Below, piece after piece: positions 43,001 to 50,700 of a DNA stretch of 64,000 nt (position 1 is the first letter of the stretch; each line of letters starts with the position of its first letter). A program made the position numbers and the translations under genes. This stretch comes from Candidatus Poribacteria bacterium (GTDB lineage: Bacteria > Poribacteria > WGA-4E > WGA-3G). Below the pieces are notes generated by a model that was not told the origin of the DNA, did not search any database, and saw nothing but the letters and a program-made list of their open reading frames with translations. The DNA lies in NCBI GenBank assembly GCA_003635195.1, contig PYIY01000190.1, forward strand, positions 72,919 through 136,918, given 5' to 3'.

Positions 43001-44060
43001 AAACGAAAAAACAGCTTCCCTCGGAAAAGCAGGTGAAGCGGTCCTCGGGACCTGTGCAGAATCGGCACTCCTACTCCTCAAACACGCTCGGATTACCGGA
43101 AACAGAACCTCGCGTGAGGCAGGTTTGAAGGCACTTGAATTCATGAAACAATTCTCCGTCCCGCGCGGCGCACAAATGTGGGAATGCCCGATGTACCAAC
43201 CAGATGTTCTCGCAGCTGCACACGCGATTGGGGCTTATGTTGAAGCCTTTGAACTCACCCGAGAGAAAGGGTACTTCAAGCAGGCAACGTATTGGGCAGA
43301 AACTGCACTACCGTTTCTCTATCATTGGCATCTTCCGGACCGACCCGGCATGCATTTCGCCTCAATTCCCGTTTTCGGAACGACTTTCTATACACACCCT
43401 TGGTTTGGTGTGCCCGTCCAATGGAACGGATTAGTGCTTGCCTATTATTTACAACGCTTGAATCAACACACCGAGGGTGAGCGATGGCATCAGATGGCTG
43501 AAGGCATTACCGTAAGTGCAATGTATCAGCAGTGGGAAGACGGTGAACTCAAAGGCACTTATCCAGATGGATTCTACGGTTTCTCTACCGAAGGCAAGGG
43601 CCCCCATCTGAATCCTGAGGATATCATGGTTAATGTCTATACGCTTCGCGGTCTCGATCCGGGTATTAAAACCGCTATCGCTGGTGATATACACCTGAGT
43701 TCAGGCGGGAAAGTGGATGCCCTGACCTTAACCGGCGACGGTCAGTTGAACTGGCAGCTGAGCTACGCTGAAAACGAAATAAGTTATGCCCTCATTGTCG
43801 GTTACGGACGCACCCCACAAGCACTGCGTGCCAAGTACGAATTCACATCGCCCCCAGAGGACACCTCAACCGCCAATGGAGAGGCACCTCGGAGTGACAC
43901 CGAATCTGCCGATGGACTCGGCAAACATGCGGAAATTGAGATTCCCGCTGCGCAAACGCTGGAAGATGTTGAATCTGGATGGCTTTATATTGAAGATAAG
44001 GATACCATATTGGTAAAATACCTGCACGCTACAACAGATGTGCAGTTTGAAATCTGTTAA
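40023..44060 (+). CDS. 1345-aa protein with an acidic disordered leader and a probable alpha/alpha-barrel carbohydrate-related domain
   Basis: The ATG follows the GH172 stop without a gap and there is no SD sequence. Residues about 15-190 are almost only Asp, Glu, Ser, Thr and Pro and must be disordered. Residues about 190-350 form a beta-sandwich-like region (YTLSLPDIDDEEKLFLHFFIGLRDG, EIVISFLTECN). Residues 425-520 resemble a CARDB-type Ig domain (AAGEDFEVQCTLRNTGTAPLG). A further beta region (560-860) leads into a helical-repeat part (about 870-1240: WEFPFYIGNLDAAL, SALLLLKHARITGN, AAAHAIGAYVEAFEL) like the (alpha/alpha)6 toroids of many polysaccharide-active enzymes. No catalytic residues can be named. 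Coupling to GH172 suggests the same glycan. No signal peptide is seen. Confidence 0.75.
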   Translation: MLTGFQQILNACIGQTEEETDQPDDAQRDDESQTELEIETDDNSVDDTEPIDTPVPEGAETEENDAPSLPEEPPPADDASDENTETHTDSSTETDEPDADNVPDESSGEISDTAPPDSDEPPESLADADSVSEDDTESEPEVASPEQETEDTVEDSPQAGDGEDPETETQEKEESDDAETEPERPPLELGIVEEIYDFVEMFGQSTVSGTEQASASGIDCAGGVIKPAIFEHPTSTETAKIDYTLSLPDIDDEEKLFLHFFIGLRDGVVFGDEARQPGGVKFAIEVFDLHNNVGLEVAPDRCFEAVSIECQWAEKGIDLTHYAGKEIVISFLTECNVAGNSNYAWALWGKPQLRKLKQTHLRKGKRDSEPELRCGVAILHFSDDRTQFLEFNQPTSTAVSALTDLCIESTASEEPPVKISLYTALPQLEIVNVGATTAVVAAGEDFEVQCTLRNTGTAPLGKTDDVRISINGVKLRRGRPRQTVRELEPGEETSLFWVARRFSQPTVVTASVSLKCQTAAGEARDTAQGSIPIRIASPKLESKVVKKLYTYTAEDGSVVIGNKNLRVVFVRGHEGTEKTEAEDAKDATALNEKSTDSGFEYYVLSVAKGSNYQQVATCPALSEVTYLDASQNRQTVRLVPTLYQLAGNNRGESIIRLSGSDTDIDGVNWNYEMQWTLTEDAKRIQTECQLQTDSNRELLAFHGPMLYAGQGRNREKKTAALFPGLEFLEGDERSSSARDAAPPLDNRLVPHPYKITVPVMAVEMQKTLVGIIWNPLETWDGENQTLSTIFASPNWHQHQKNHILGVFLPTIPMWVQENQTEASIPYPLIASRPVSIKTEIIVDGNASILDAVSHWTDAYGTPESLQPPRSDEEEVLLSRHGFMHTTWDENTRKSRHCVDWAAHNEPGFGTLLWYDYLATKDEQVKERVLEIRNNTVADAGPEGLAARGSCHILRWEFPFYIGNLDAALTYMESETQQRIATQESDGSWRWHPTNEKTASLGKAGEAVLGTCAESALLLLKHARITGNRTSREAGLKALEFMKQFSVPRGAQMWECPMYQPDVLAAAHAIGAYVEAFELTREKGYFKQATYWAETALPFLYHWHLPDRPGMHFASIPVFGTTFYTHPWFGVPVQWNGLVLAYYLQRLNQHTEGERWHQMAEGITVSAMYQQWEDGELKGTYPDGFYGFSTEGKGPHLNPEDIMVNVYTLRGLDPGIKTAIAGDIHLSSGGKVDALTLTGDGQLNWQLSYAENEISYALIVGYGRTPQALRAKYEFTSPPEDTSTANGEAPRSDTESADGLGKHAEIEIPAAQTLEDVESGWLYIEDKDTILVKYLHATTDVQFEIC

Positions 44061-44142
44061 CTATGGACCCCTGCTCTGGTCTTTCCGTTGTCAAGACCCG
44101 TATTTCTGATGAGGTCTATAATTTTTTCAAGGAGGCAATAAA

Positions 44143-44481
44143 ATGGCTAAGAAAATTGTTTTTACCACGTTCGTTCTGGTTACCGTGGCGATTGTTGGGT
44201 TTGTTATGTTTACACACCCTGCAAATGCCCAGGCGGATGCAGCCGCTGCTGATGCCCCAATGATAGACTTCAAAGTTTTGGGCGGGTTTATCATCGAAGG
44301 GGTTGTTTTTAGTATTGTCGGTCTCATAGTTCTAATGGTGGGTTACAAAGTCTTTGATATGGCGACACCATACGATCTAAACCGTCAGATCGCTGAAGAG
44401 AATAACACCGCTGCGGGGATCGCTGTTGCGGGTGTCCTCGTCTCACTTGGCATCATCGTCGCCGCTGCGATGGGTGGATAG
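44143..44481 (+). CDS. DUF350 membrane protein, single-unit form
   Basis: 112 aa, ATG with AAGGAGG. A signal-like N-terminal helix (VFTTFVLVTVAIVGFVMF, ending at ANAQ) is followed by two membrane helices. Between them is KVFDMATPYDLNRQIAEENNTAAGIAVAG, the DUF350 signature. Most DUF350 proteins have two such units in tandem (about 130-290 aa with four helices); this one has a single unit plus what may be a cleaved signal peptide. Function of the family is unknown. Confidence 0.8.
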   Translation: MAKKIVFTTFVLVTVAIVGFVMFTHPANAQADAAAADAPMIDFKVLGGFIIEGVVFSIVGLIVLMVGYKVFDMATPYDLNRQIAEENNTAAGIAVAGVLVSLGIIVAAAMGG

Positions 44482-44537
44482 AGATGTCGTCGTAATCGCA
44501 CAGGACAGGCACCCTTTATTTAACAAAAGGAACAAAA

Positions 44538-44557
44538 GGTGCGGTGAAAACCGCACC
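44538..44557. repeat. REP-like hairpin GGTGCGGT/ACCGCACC
   Basis: A perfect 8-bp stem with a GAAA-type loop in the gap between the DUF350 and PhyH genes. The stem sequence GGTGCGGT is the same as the inner arm of the 3022-3161 element. No T-run follows, so it is not a classical terminator. Confidence 0.65.
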
Positions 44558-44619
44558 CACAACCGACGCAGCTGTATTGATCTATACTTACGCGCAAAAA
44601 AACGAAGGAAGATAGAACA

Positions 44620-45429
44620 ATGGCACAAACAACCTATTTGGCAGATCAGGTTGCCAGTGATGAACAAATACAGGAGTGGGTTGAGACATTCAACCAGCAA
44701 GGCTGCCTGTTTCTGCAAAATGTCTTGACACCTGATCACTGCGCGCAACTTCGACAGGATTTAGAGTGGGCACTCGAAAACGATCCGAATGGCTTAAACG
44801 GTGGTAGCCCCGAAGGACGCATGCACCTGAGCCATCGGATGTTTGAACATAGCGAAGCCAATCGCCGACTGTTTGAACTTGAACCGATTGTCTCCTTCGC
44901 TGAGGCACTTGTCGCAGAAAACTGCCACGTTATTCACAACAATTCGTTCCAGACGTTCCCAGGCGGTGGGATTACGTCTTGGCACCAAGATGATGCCCCG
45001 CATTATATCGTAACGGAGGGTGAACCGCCAAAGAACGTCCGATTGCCTGTCCTACTCTTTACCGCGAATTACTACCTCACCGATGTTACAGAGATTGAAC
45101 ACGGTGGCACGGAAGTGGTACCCGGTTCGCACCTTTTCGGGGCATCGCCACCGAATCCGATAGAGGGAACGGAATGGGAAGATAAAATCCAGTATAACCT
45201 CGGAAAAGCGGGGAGTGTTATCATGTTCAACAATCAGGTATGGCATCGTGGGGGACCCAATCAGAGCGACCGTACCCGATATATCACGCAGGTGACTTAC
45301 GCACGTCGACTCGTCGGGCATAAATATTATCCGTTTATGAACTACAACATGCCGGATTCTGTCTACAGAGACGCGAGTCCGCGTTTACGTCGCTTACTCG
45401 GCTTCCTTAATCATGGTGCTTATGGGTAA
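44620..45429 (+). CDS. Phytanoyl-CoA dioxygenase (PhyH) family protein
   Basis: 269 aa, ATG with GGAAG. Fe(II)/2-oxoglutarate dioxygenase residues are visible: the HxD pair in SWHQDD (about 125-130) and the distal His in MFNNQVWHRGGPNQS, with the arginine of SDRTRYITQV binding 2-oxoglutarate. GTEVVPGSHLFG is typical of the family. Such enzymes hydroxylate lipids or small secondary metabolites; the substrate cannot be told. The next gene, an MDR oxidoreductase, is 31 bp downstream on the same strand, so they may be co-transcribed. Confidence 0.88.
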   Translation: MAQTTYLADQVASDEQIQEWVETFNQQGCLFLQNVLTPDHCAQLRQDLEWALENDPNGLNGGSPEGRMHLSHRMFEHSEANRRLFELEPIVSFAEALVAENCHVIHNNSFQTFPGGGITSWHQDDAPHYIVTEGEPPKNVRLPVLLFTANYYLTDVTEIEHGGTEVVPGSHLFGASPPNPIEGTEWEDKIQYNLGKAGSVIMFNNQVWHRGGPNQSDRTRYITQVTYARRLVGHKYYPFMNYNMPDSVYRDASPRLRRLLGFLNHGAYG

Positions 45430-45460
45430 TCGTCGTACTTACTGAAAACTGAAAACCAAC

Positions 45461-46507
45461 ATGAAAGCGATTGTTTTCTCAGAACAAGGCGGCACGGAGG
45501 TCCTTCGGTACACGGATGTGCCGGAGCCAACACTTCATGCTAACGAGGTACTTGTTAAAGTCGAAGGCTGTGCGGTGAATTATTTGGATCTCCACGCACG
45601 ACGAAACCGACCAGAGATAGCAGCGAAACTCAGCCGAGGAGACACACCGCACATACTTGGATCCGACATCGCTGGGACAATTGCTGAGGTTGGTGATACA
45701 AGGTGCGGTGTTACAGTCGGAACGCGAGTTGTTCTCGCGCCTTGCATTCCGTGTGGTGTTTGTAGGGACTGCCGTCATGGCACCGAAAATTTGTGCGATA
45801 CACAGGAACTCATCGGCTTTCAAACCAATGGAGGGTACGCAGGGTATGTGAAAGCGCCTGCCCAAAATGCGATTCAGATACCAGATACGCTCTCGTTCAT
45901 TAATGCTGCTGCGATGCCGATTGCGTACCTCACAGCATGGCACATGCTGATGACACGTGCCCAGTTGCGTCTCGGTGAGGATGTTTTAATTCTCGGTGTA
46001 GGGGGTGGTGTTGGAAGCGCGGGGTTGCAAATCGCAAAGTTAACCGGTGCCAGAGTCTTTGCTACAGCAAGCAGCGATGAAAAACTGGCACGCGCACGCG
46101 AGATGGGGGCAGACGTTACGATTAACTACAAAGACGTAGATTTCTCAGAAGTTGTGCTTGATGCTACGGATGGACGCGGGGTGGATGTTGTGCTTGAACA
46201 CGTCGGTGCTGCGACATGGGAGCAAAGTATTGCGAGTCTGGCTAAAAATGGGAGGCTCGTCTCCTGTGGTGTTACAACAGGAAATATCGGAACAATCAAT
46301 ATCCGAAAAATGTATCAGAAGCAGTTAACTATAATGGGTTCCGCCCTCGGCACAGTAACTGAGCTCCGAACGCTTATCCAACTCGCTGCGCGAGGAAAAT
46401 TGGAGCCTATTATAGATCGGACTTTGCCGCTCCACCGGGCAAGTGAGGCACATTCAGTGTTAGAGAACCGTCAGAATTTCGGTAAGGTGGTTTTAGTCAA
46501 TGCTTAA
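45461..46507 (+). CDS. Zinc-binding medium-chain dehydrogenase/reductase (quinone oxidoreductase-like)
   Basis: 348 aa, full length. The structural zinc lobe has four cysteines in PCIPCGVCRDCRHGTENLC (about 99-117). The nucleotide site is LGVGGGVGSAGLQIAKLTGA (about 178-197), followed by ADVTINYKD and GRGVDVVLEHVGAATW. The catalytic-zinc cysteine position has GCAVNYLDLHARR, where an Asn replaces the usual Cys, pointing to a quinone-oxidoreductase-like enzyme without catalytic zinc. It would use NADP(H) to reduce an activated double bond or quinone. No SD sequence precedes the ATG. Confidence 0.87.
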   Translation: MKAIVFSEQGGTEVLRYTDVPEPTLHANEVLVKVEGCAVNYLDLHARRNRPEIAAKLSRGDTPHILGSDIAGTIAEVGDTRCGVTVGTRVVLAPCIPCGVCRDCRHGTENLCDTQELIGFQTNGGYAGYVKAPAQNAIQIPDTLSFINAAAMPIAYLTAWHMLMTRAQLRLGEDVLILGVGGGVGSAGLQIAKLTGARVFATASSDEKLARAREMGADVTINYKDVDFSEVVLDATDGRGVDVVLEHVGAATWEQSIASLAKNGRLVSCGVTTGNIGTINIRKMYQKQLTIMGSALGTVTELRTLIQLAARGKLEPIIDRTLPLHRASEAHSVLENRQNFGKVVLVNA

Positions 46508-46703
46508 AACCGTACATACCCCGGAGCGTCGTAAATAAAACTGTGTGAATCTCTCCAACCCTTTTGATATAGCATAAAAGGGCAATTCGTTCAGGGATGT
46601 ACAGCTCTAAGCAAAGATTAATTGGGGGACATCTTCCATACTAAAATCGCATCCTTGCCCAACGATTGAGTCTCGTTGAATGCGTAGTCTGCTACTCCGT
46701 ATC

Positions 46704-47090
46704 CTAAGATGTTTCTTCTGTTGATGCCGCCTGGGACTCCGCTTTTGTTTTCAGGAATTCATAGAACTCGTAGAGCGTCTCTTTGTCTTTCTCTGTAAAT
46801 TTCATCATTCCTTTGAACATAGCATTGATCTTCGGGTCGGCTAAGAGGTCATTGTGGCTTTTCTCCGCTTTTCCGAGTAGATAGTCAGTCGTAACTTTTA
46901 AAGCGTCAGAGAGGCTGGAAAGTGTCTTGAATGAGGGCTTGCGAGTTCCTGATTCAAATTGCGAGATTGCGGCAGGTGTTAGATTCGCTTCTTTAGCGAG
47001 TTCTGTTTGGGTCAACTTTAGTTCGCGACGACGCATTTTTATGCGTGAAACGACTTGGTCAACCTTTGATTCTTGGGGCTCTTTGTTCAC
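46704..47090 (-). CDS. XRE-family helix-turn-helix regulator
   Basis: 128 aa, GTG start at 47090 with GGAGT at good spacing. The HTH_3 domain (about 12-66) reads IKMRRRELKLTQTELAKEANLTPAAISQFESGTRKPSFKTLSSLSDALKVTTDYLLG. The C-terminal 55 residues are helical and charged and could dimerise. It faces away from the giant permease gene across a 630-bp gap and is a candidate regulator of it, as such arrangements often are; no operator was identified. The only other content of that gap is the promoter and the triplicated leader repeat. Confidence 0.88.
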   Translation of the reverse strand: MNKEPQESKVDQVVSRIKMRRRELKLTQTELAKEANLTPAAISQFESGTRKPSFKTLSSLSDALKVTTDYLLGKAEKSHNDLLADPKINAMFKGMMKFTEKDKETLYEFYEFLKTKAESQAASTEETS

Positions 47091-47274
47091 GTTTAACTCC
47101 TTTGCTCAGACAGGCAGACATCGTTGAACCGCCTCTGAGTTCTTTTTTAGTTTTAGCATCGCTTCCATAAATTGTTATGAGGTGCAGTTTTATTTAAGTG
47201 TATGCTGCTTCAGTGGAGAGACGAAGGCGTGAATTATATTTTAACTCAAAAAATCTGTAATTGCAAATTTTAAT

Positions 47275-47302
47275 TTGACAAAAATTGAAGTAATAGTATA
47301 AA
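47275..47302 (+). promoter_or_regulatory. Sigma70-type promoter ahead of the leader repeats
   Basis: TTGACA (47275-47280), 16-bp spacer, TATAAA (47297-47302) in very AT-rich DNA. It would give the 2434-aa protein gene an untranslated leader of about 410 nt made of the repeats. Confidence 0.6.
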
Positions 47303-47354
47303 ATATATTTATTATTGCCAGGATCATCTAACAATGGACTCCAAAAAGCAGATA

Positions 47355-47775
47355 TTTGGAATTAGGCTGCGCCTGTGGAAAATCAACATCAAGAACGTAG
47401 CCTGTAATGTAATGGAAGGCGGATCTACGTAAATGTATTTCAGGAAGGCGGATCTACGTAAATGTATTTCAAAACAACAAATTCACCGAACCGAACCGCA
47501 AAACGGATATTTGGAATTAGGCTGCGCCTATGGAAAATCAACATCAAGAACGTAGCCTGTAATGTAATGGAAGGCGGATCTACGTAAATGGACTTCAAAA
47601 CAACAAACTCACCGAACCGAACCGCAAGGAAAGTTAAGAAAATTTGGAATTAGGCTGCGCCTGTGGAAAATCAACATCAAGAACGTAGCCTGTAATGTAA
47701 TGGAAGGCGGATCTACGTAAATGGACTTCAAAACAACAAACTCACCGAACCGAACCGCAAGGAAAGTTAAAATTC
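47355..47775 (+). repeat. Triplicated leader/N-terminus repeat
   Basis: Three copies start TTTGGAATTAGGCTGCGCC at 47355, 47510 and 47643. Each runs on through GAACGTAGCCTGTAATG, GGCGGATCTACGTAAATG and CACCGAACCGAACCGCAA. Copy 1 carries an extra 29-bp internal duplication (GGAAGGCGGATCTACG..., around 47414-47471), so periods are 155 and 133 bp. Each copy has an ATG starting a short frame (M-Y/D-FKTTNSPNRTA); in copies 1 and 2 it soon stops or runs into the next copy, while in copy 3 it is the start of the giant gene. A related sequence lies at 61890-62098. Confidence 0.9.
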
Positions 47776-50700
47776 TTTCTGTGATGCTGGTTATCTGCTT
47801 GCATCATCCCGTGCTTGCGCAAACGGTTTCCAGTACCGGCATGAAAACGGCTGCTATCCAGATCCGGGATGACCTTTCTATCGGTAACATCCGCAAGGAT
47901 ATCGCCCGTCTGTCAAGTCTTGAAACTCGTGTGACAGGCTATTCGCAAGCCGCAAGCGGAAGCAAATACATCTTTGACCGATTCGTCGAAATCGGTTTGC
48001 AAAACGTGGAAAGCCGCGAATTCCCGGTCACTGTACCGATTGACCACGGCGATAGTGTCATTGAGGTGCTCTCGCCCAATAATACTGTTCTACATACCTT
48101 TAAACTCACACCCCTCTGGCCCAACCTTGTACGCACTTCGCTATTAGCAGATGGAATTAAACACACCGTATTAGCAGATGAAACACTGCAAGACATCGCT
48201 GAAAGTTACCAAGTTGACGAAGCAACGATCCGCGCAGATAGCCGAAACGAATTTCTGGCGACCCCTGTTGTTGAAGGAAGCACCGTGTTTATTCCGACAG
48301 GTGGTTTATCCGGTCCGCTCCTTTACGCCGATGATGGCGAACTCGCCGATTTCAACGGCACCAATATCGGCGGATTCTGGTATGAGCTCCAAGATGGCGA
48401 TACCCTCACAATGCTCGCCAGACGCTACCGAATTACTGAAGCCAGCATCACTGACGATATACTGAATGAACACCTACAAAAAGCGTCCGATGGCATTGAT
48501 AACGATGAAGATGGCACTATTGATGAATATGGCGAGATCCCGCTGCTTTCTGAGATTCGTGGATGGGCAACTGATGGTATTGATAACGATGCCGATGGTT
48601 GGACAGATGAAATTCCTGGCGACGCAACTGATGGTATTGATAATAACAAAGACGGTCAAATTGATGAGTCCGGTGAATTCGTCGCCGCCAGCGAATCAAA
48701 TATTTTTATCCCGAAAGGTGCGATCGTACTCCTCAACTTTAACTCCAGTACCAGCTACATCAACGCCGCAATGCTCGGCGGTACCGCTGTCATTTTTATC
48801 CAACCTGAAACAACCATTCGCGGCGAGGCAGAAAACAAATTTGGCACTGTCCCCGCCAACATACCGAGATTTTGGATTTCTAAAGAAGATGCTGACCTTC
48901 TCACCAACCTGCTTGAAGAACAACACGCACAAGACAGTCAGGTGAATGTCCGTGTCAGAGGTAAGATGACTTGGGAGCGCCGCGTCGGCCAGAATATACG
49001 TGGCTTTTTAGAAGGTGGAGACCCAACACTACGCGACGAGCTCATTGTCCTCACGGCTTATTACGACTCCATGTCCGTTGTCCCCGCAATGTCACCGGGC
49101 GCAGATCCGACGTGCGGCATCGCAACCCTCATGGAACTCGCGCGCCTCTTCAGTCAACCCCAGTATCGCCCAGGGTACTCCGTCCTCTTTGTCGCAGTTG
49201 ACGGGCATTTTCAAGGGCTTGCTGGTATGCGTGCCTTCATGGAAGGCATCGGACAGGATATTGTCGGTGCCGCTACAGACTCACCCGGCACGCCGACGAT
49301 GCATGGACTCCGCCGTGGACTCTCAACAGATATTATCGAATTTGAAGAGTTGGGCAGAAGACTGCTTTTCTCTATTGACCGAAGCGTTCTCGTCGATCTC
49401 CCCGCCGGTTTCTACCACGGTATACACAAGGTAAAGGCAGATCTGGACTCGCTTAGCACAACACTTGATGGTTTGGCAGAAACTCGTTCTGAGATCGAAA
49501 GTCTCACGGCGCAGCAGCGTGACTTCTCAGAGCGTCAGAAGAAACAGGCAGATAGAAATCGAAAGCGCGAGAAGCAAGGGTTTACTGGCGAAGAGAAGAG
49601 CCGTTTGTTGGCAAATCTCGCCCGTTCAAAGAAAGAAGCTCTACAAACAACACATTTCCTTCGGGACATCGTTGAACGGTTAGCTGAAGTCCGCACCGTA
49701 GCACTCAACACAAGTCGAGAAGCACAGCGCGAATTAATTGTGGCACTCGCACTGCCGATAGCCCGCCTCGACGTTTGGGCAGTCGATAAACTCACTCGCG
49801 CTGTAGAAACAGGCACTATTGACGAATATGCCAGACATCCAAACAACGCATATCTGATTCCCAAACAACAAGGCTCGGACTGGTATATACCTGTCCCTGA
49901 AGACCTCCCCGAAAATCTCGTCTCTGATATTGAGATGCTTAACAAAACCCTCGCTAACTGGGAAATGAGTGACAAACGCAAGTTTGCCCTGATGTGGACC
50001 CCTGAGAAAATACTTGACCGGCATCTCGATTTACACTCACTCAATAAAGCGAAAAACGCACGCGGCGTTTTGCGAGATACCACCGACACCCAAGCAGTAG
50101 CAATCCAACGCGAAACGCAACTCCTTGAAAAGGTACTTTCACAAATCTCTGACAGCCAACCCGTTGAAGATGGCATTAAGACAAGCATTCGGAAACTCAA
50201 GGAAGTCGCATTGTCGCCAGATCCCAACCAATTGATTTACGGGGGACGGTTCTTATCAACAGCCGGTGTGGAACGGTTAAACACTATTGATACCCAACTC
50301 CGACAACGTTTAGCCGAATCCGAGGACACTGCTGACACCGGTATACTAACAGCCGACCTGCTCAAGGACAAACAGGGTATCTTTGAAATAGCACTTCGGA
50401 ATGCTCGGTTGGAGCGAACACGTATTGAAAACTTACTCGCAACCGCCGGAACACTCGGACGCGAATATTTGGCTGAAGAACGCCTCATTTTGGAAAACTA
50501 TCTATCAGACGATGAGGTGGACCAGGCACTGAAACTCCGTTCACGCATCGCATCATACATTAATGAAACAGAACTATTGACGACTGTCAAAAAACGCGCA
50601 GAGACGGACATTGTAGCACTCGAAAATCTTATTGAGCGGCTTCCGACGTTGTATGCAGATTTCGACGAGGAGACCAAGACGCTCCTACGTGATAACATGC

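Noticed and set aside
47355-47775. Iteron-type replication origin
   Set aside because: Units are over 130 bp, contain start codons and lead directly into a gene; no replication gene is nearby.
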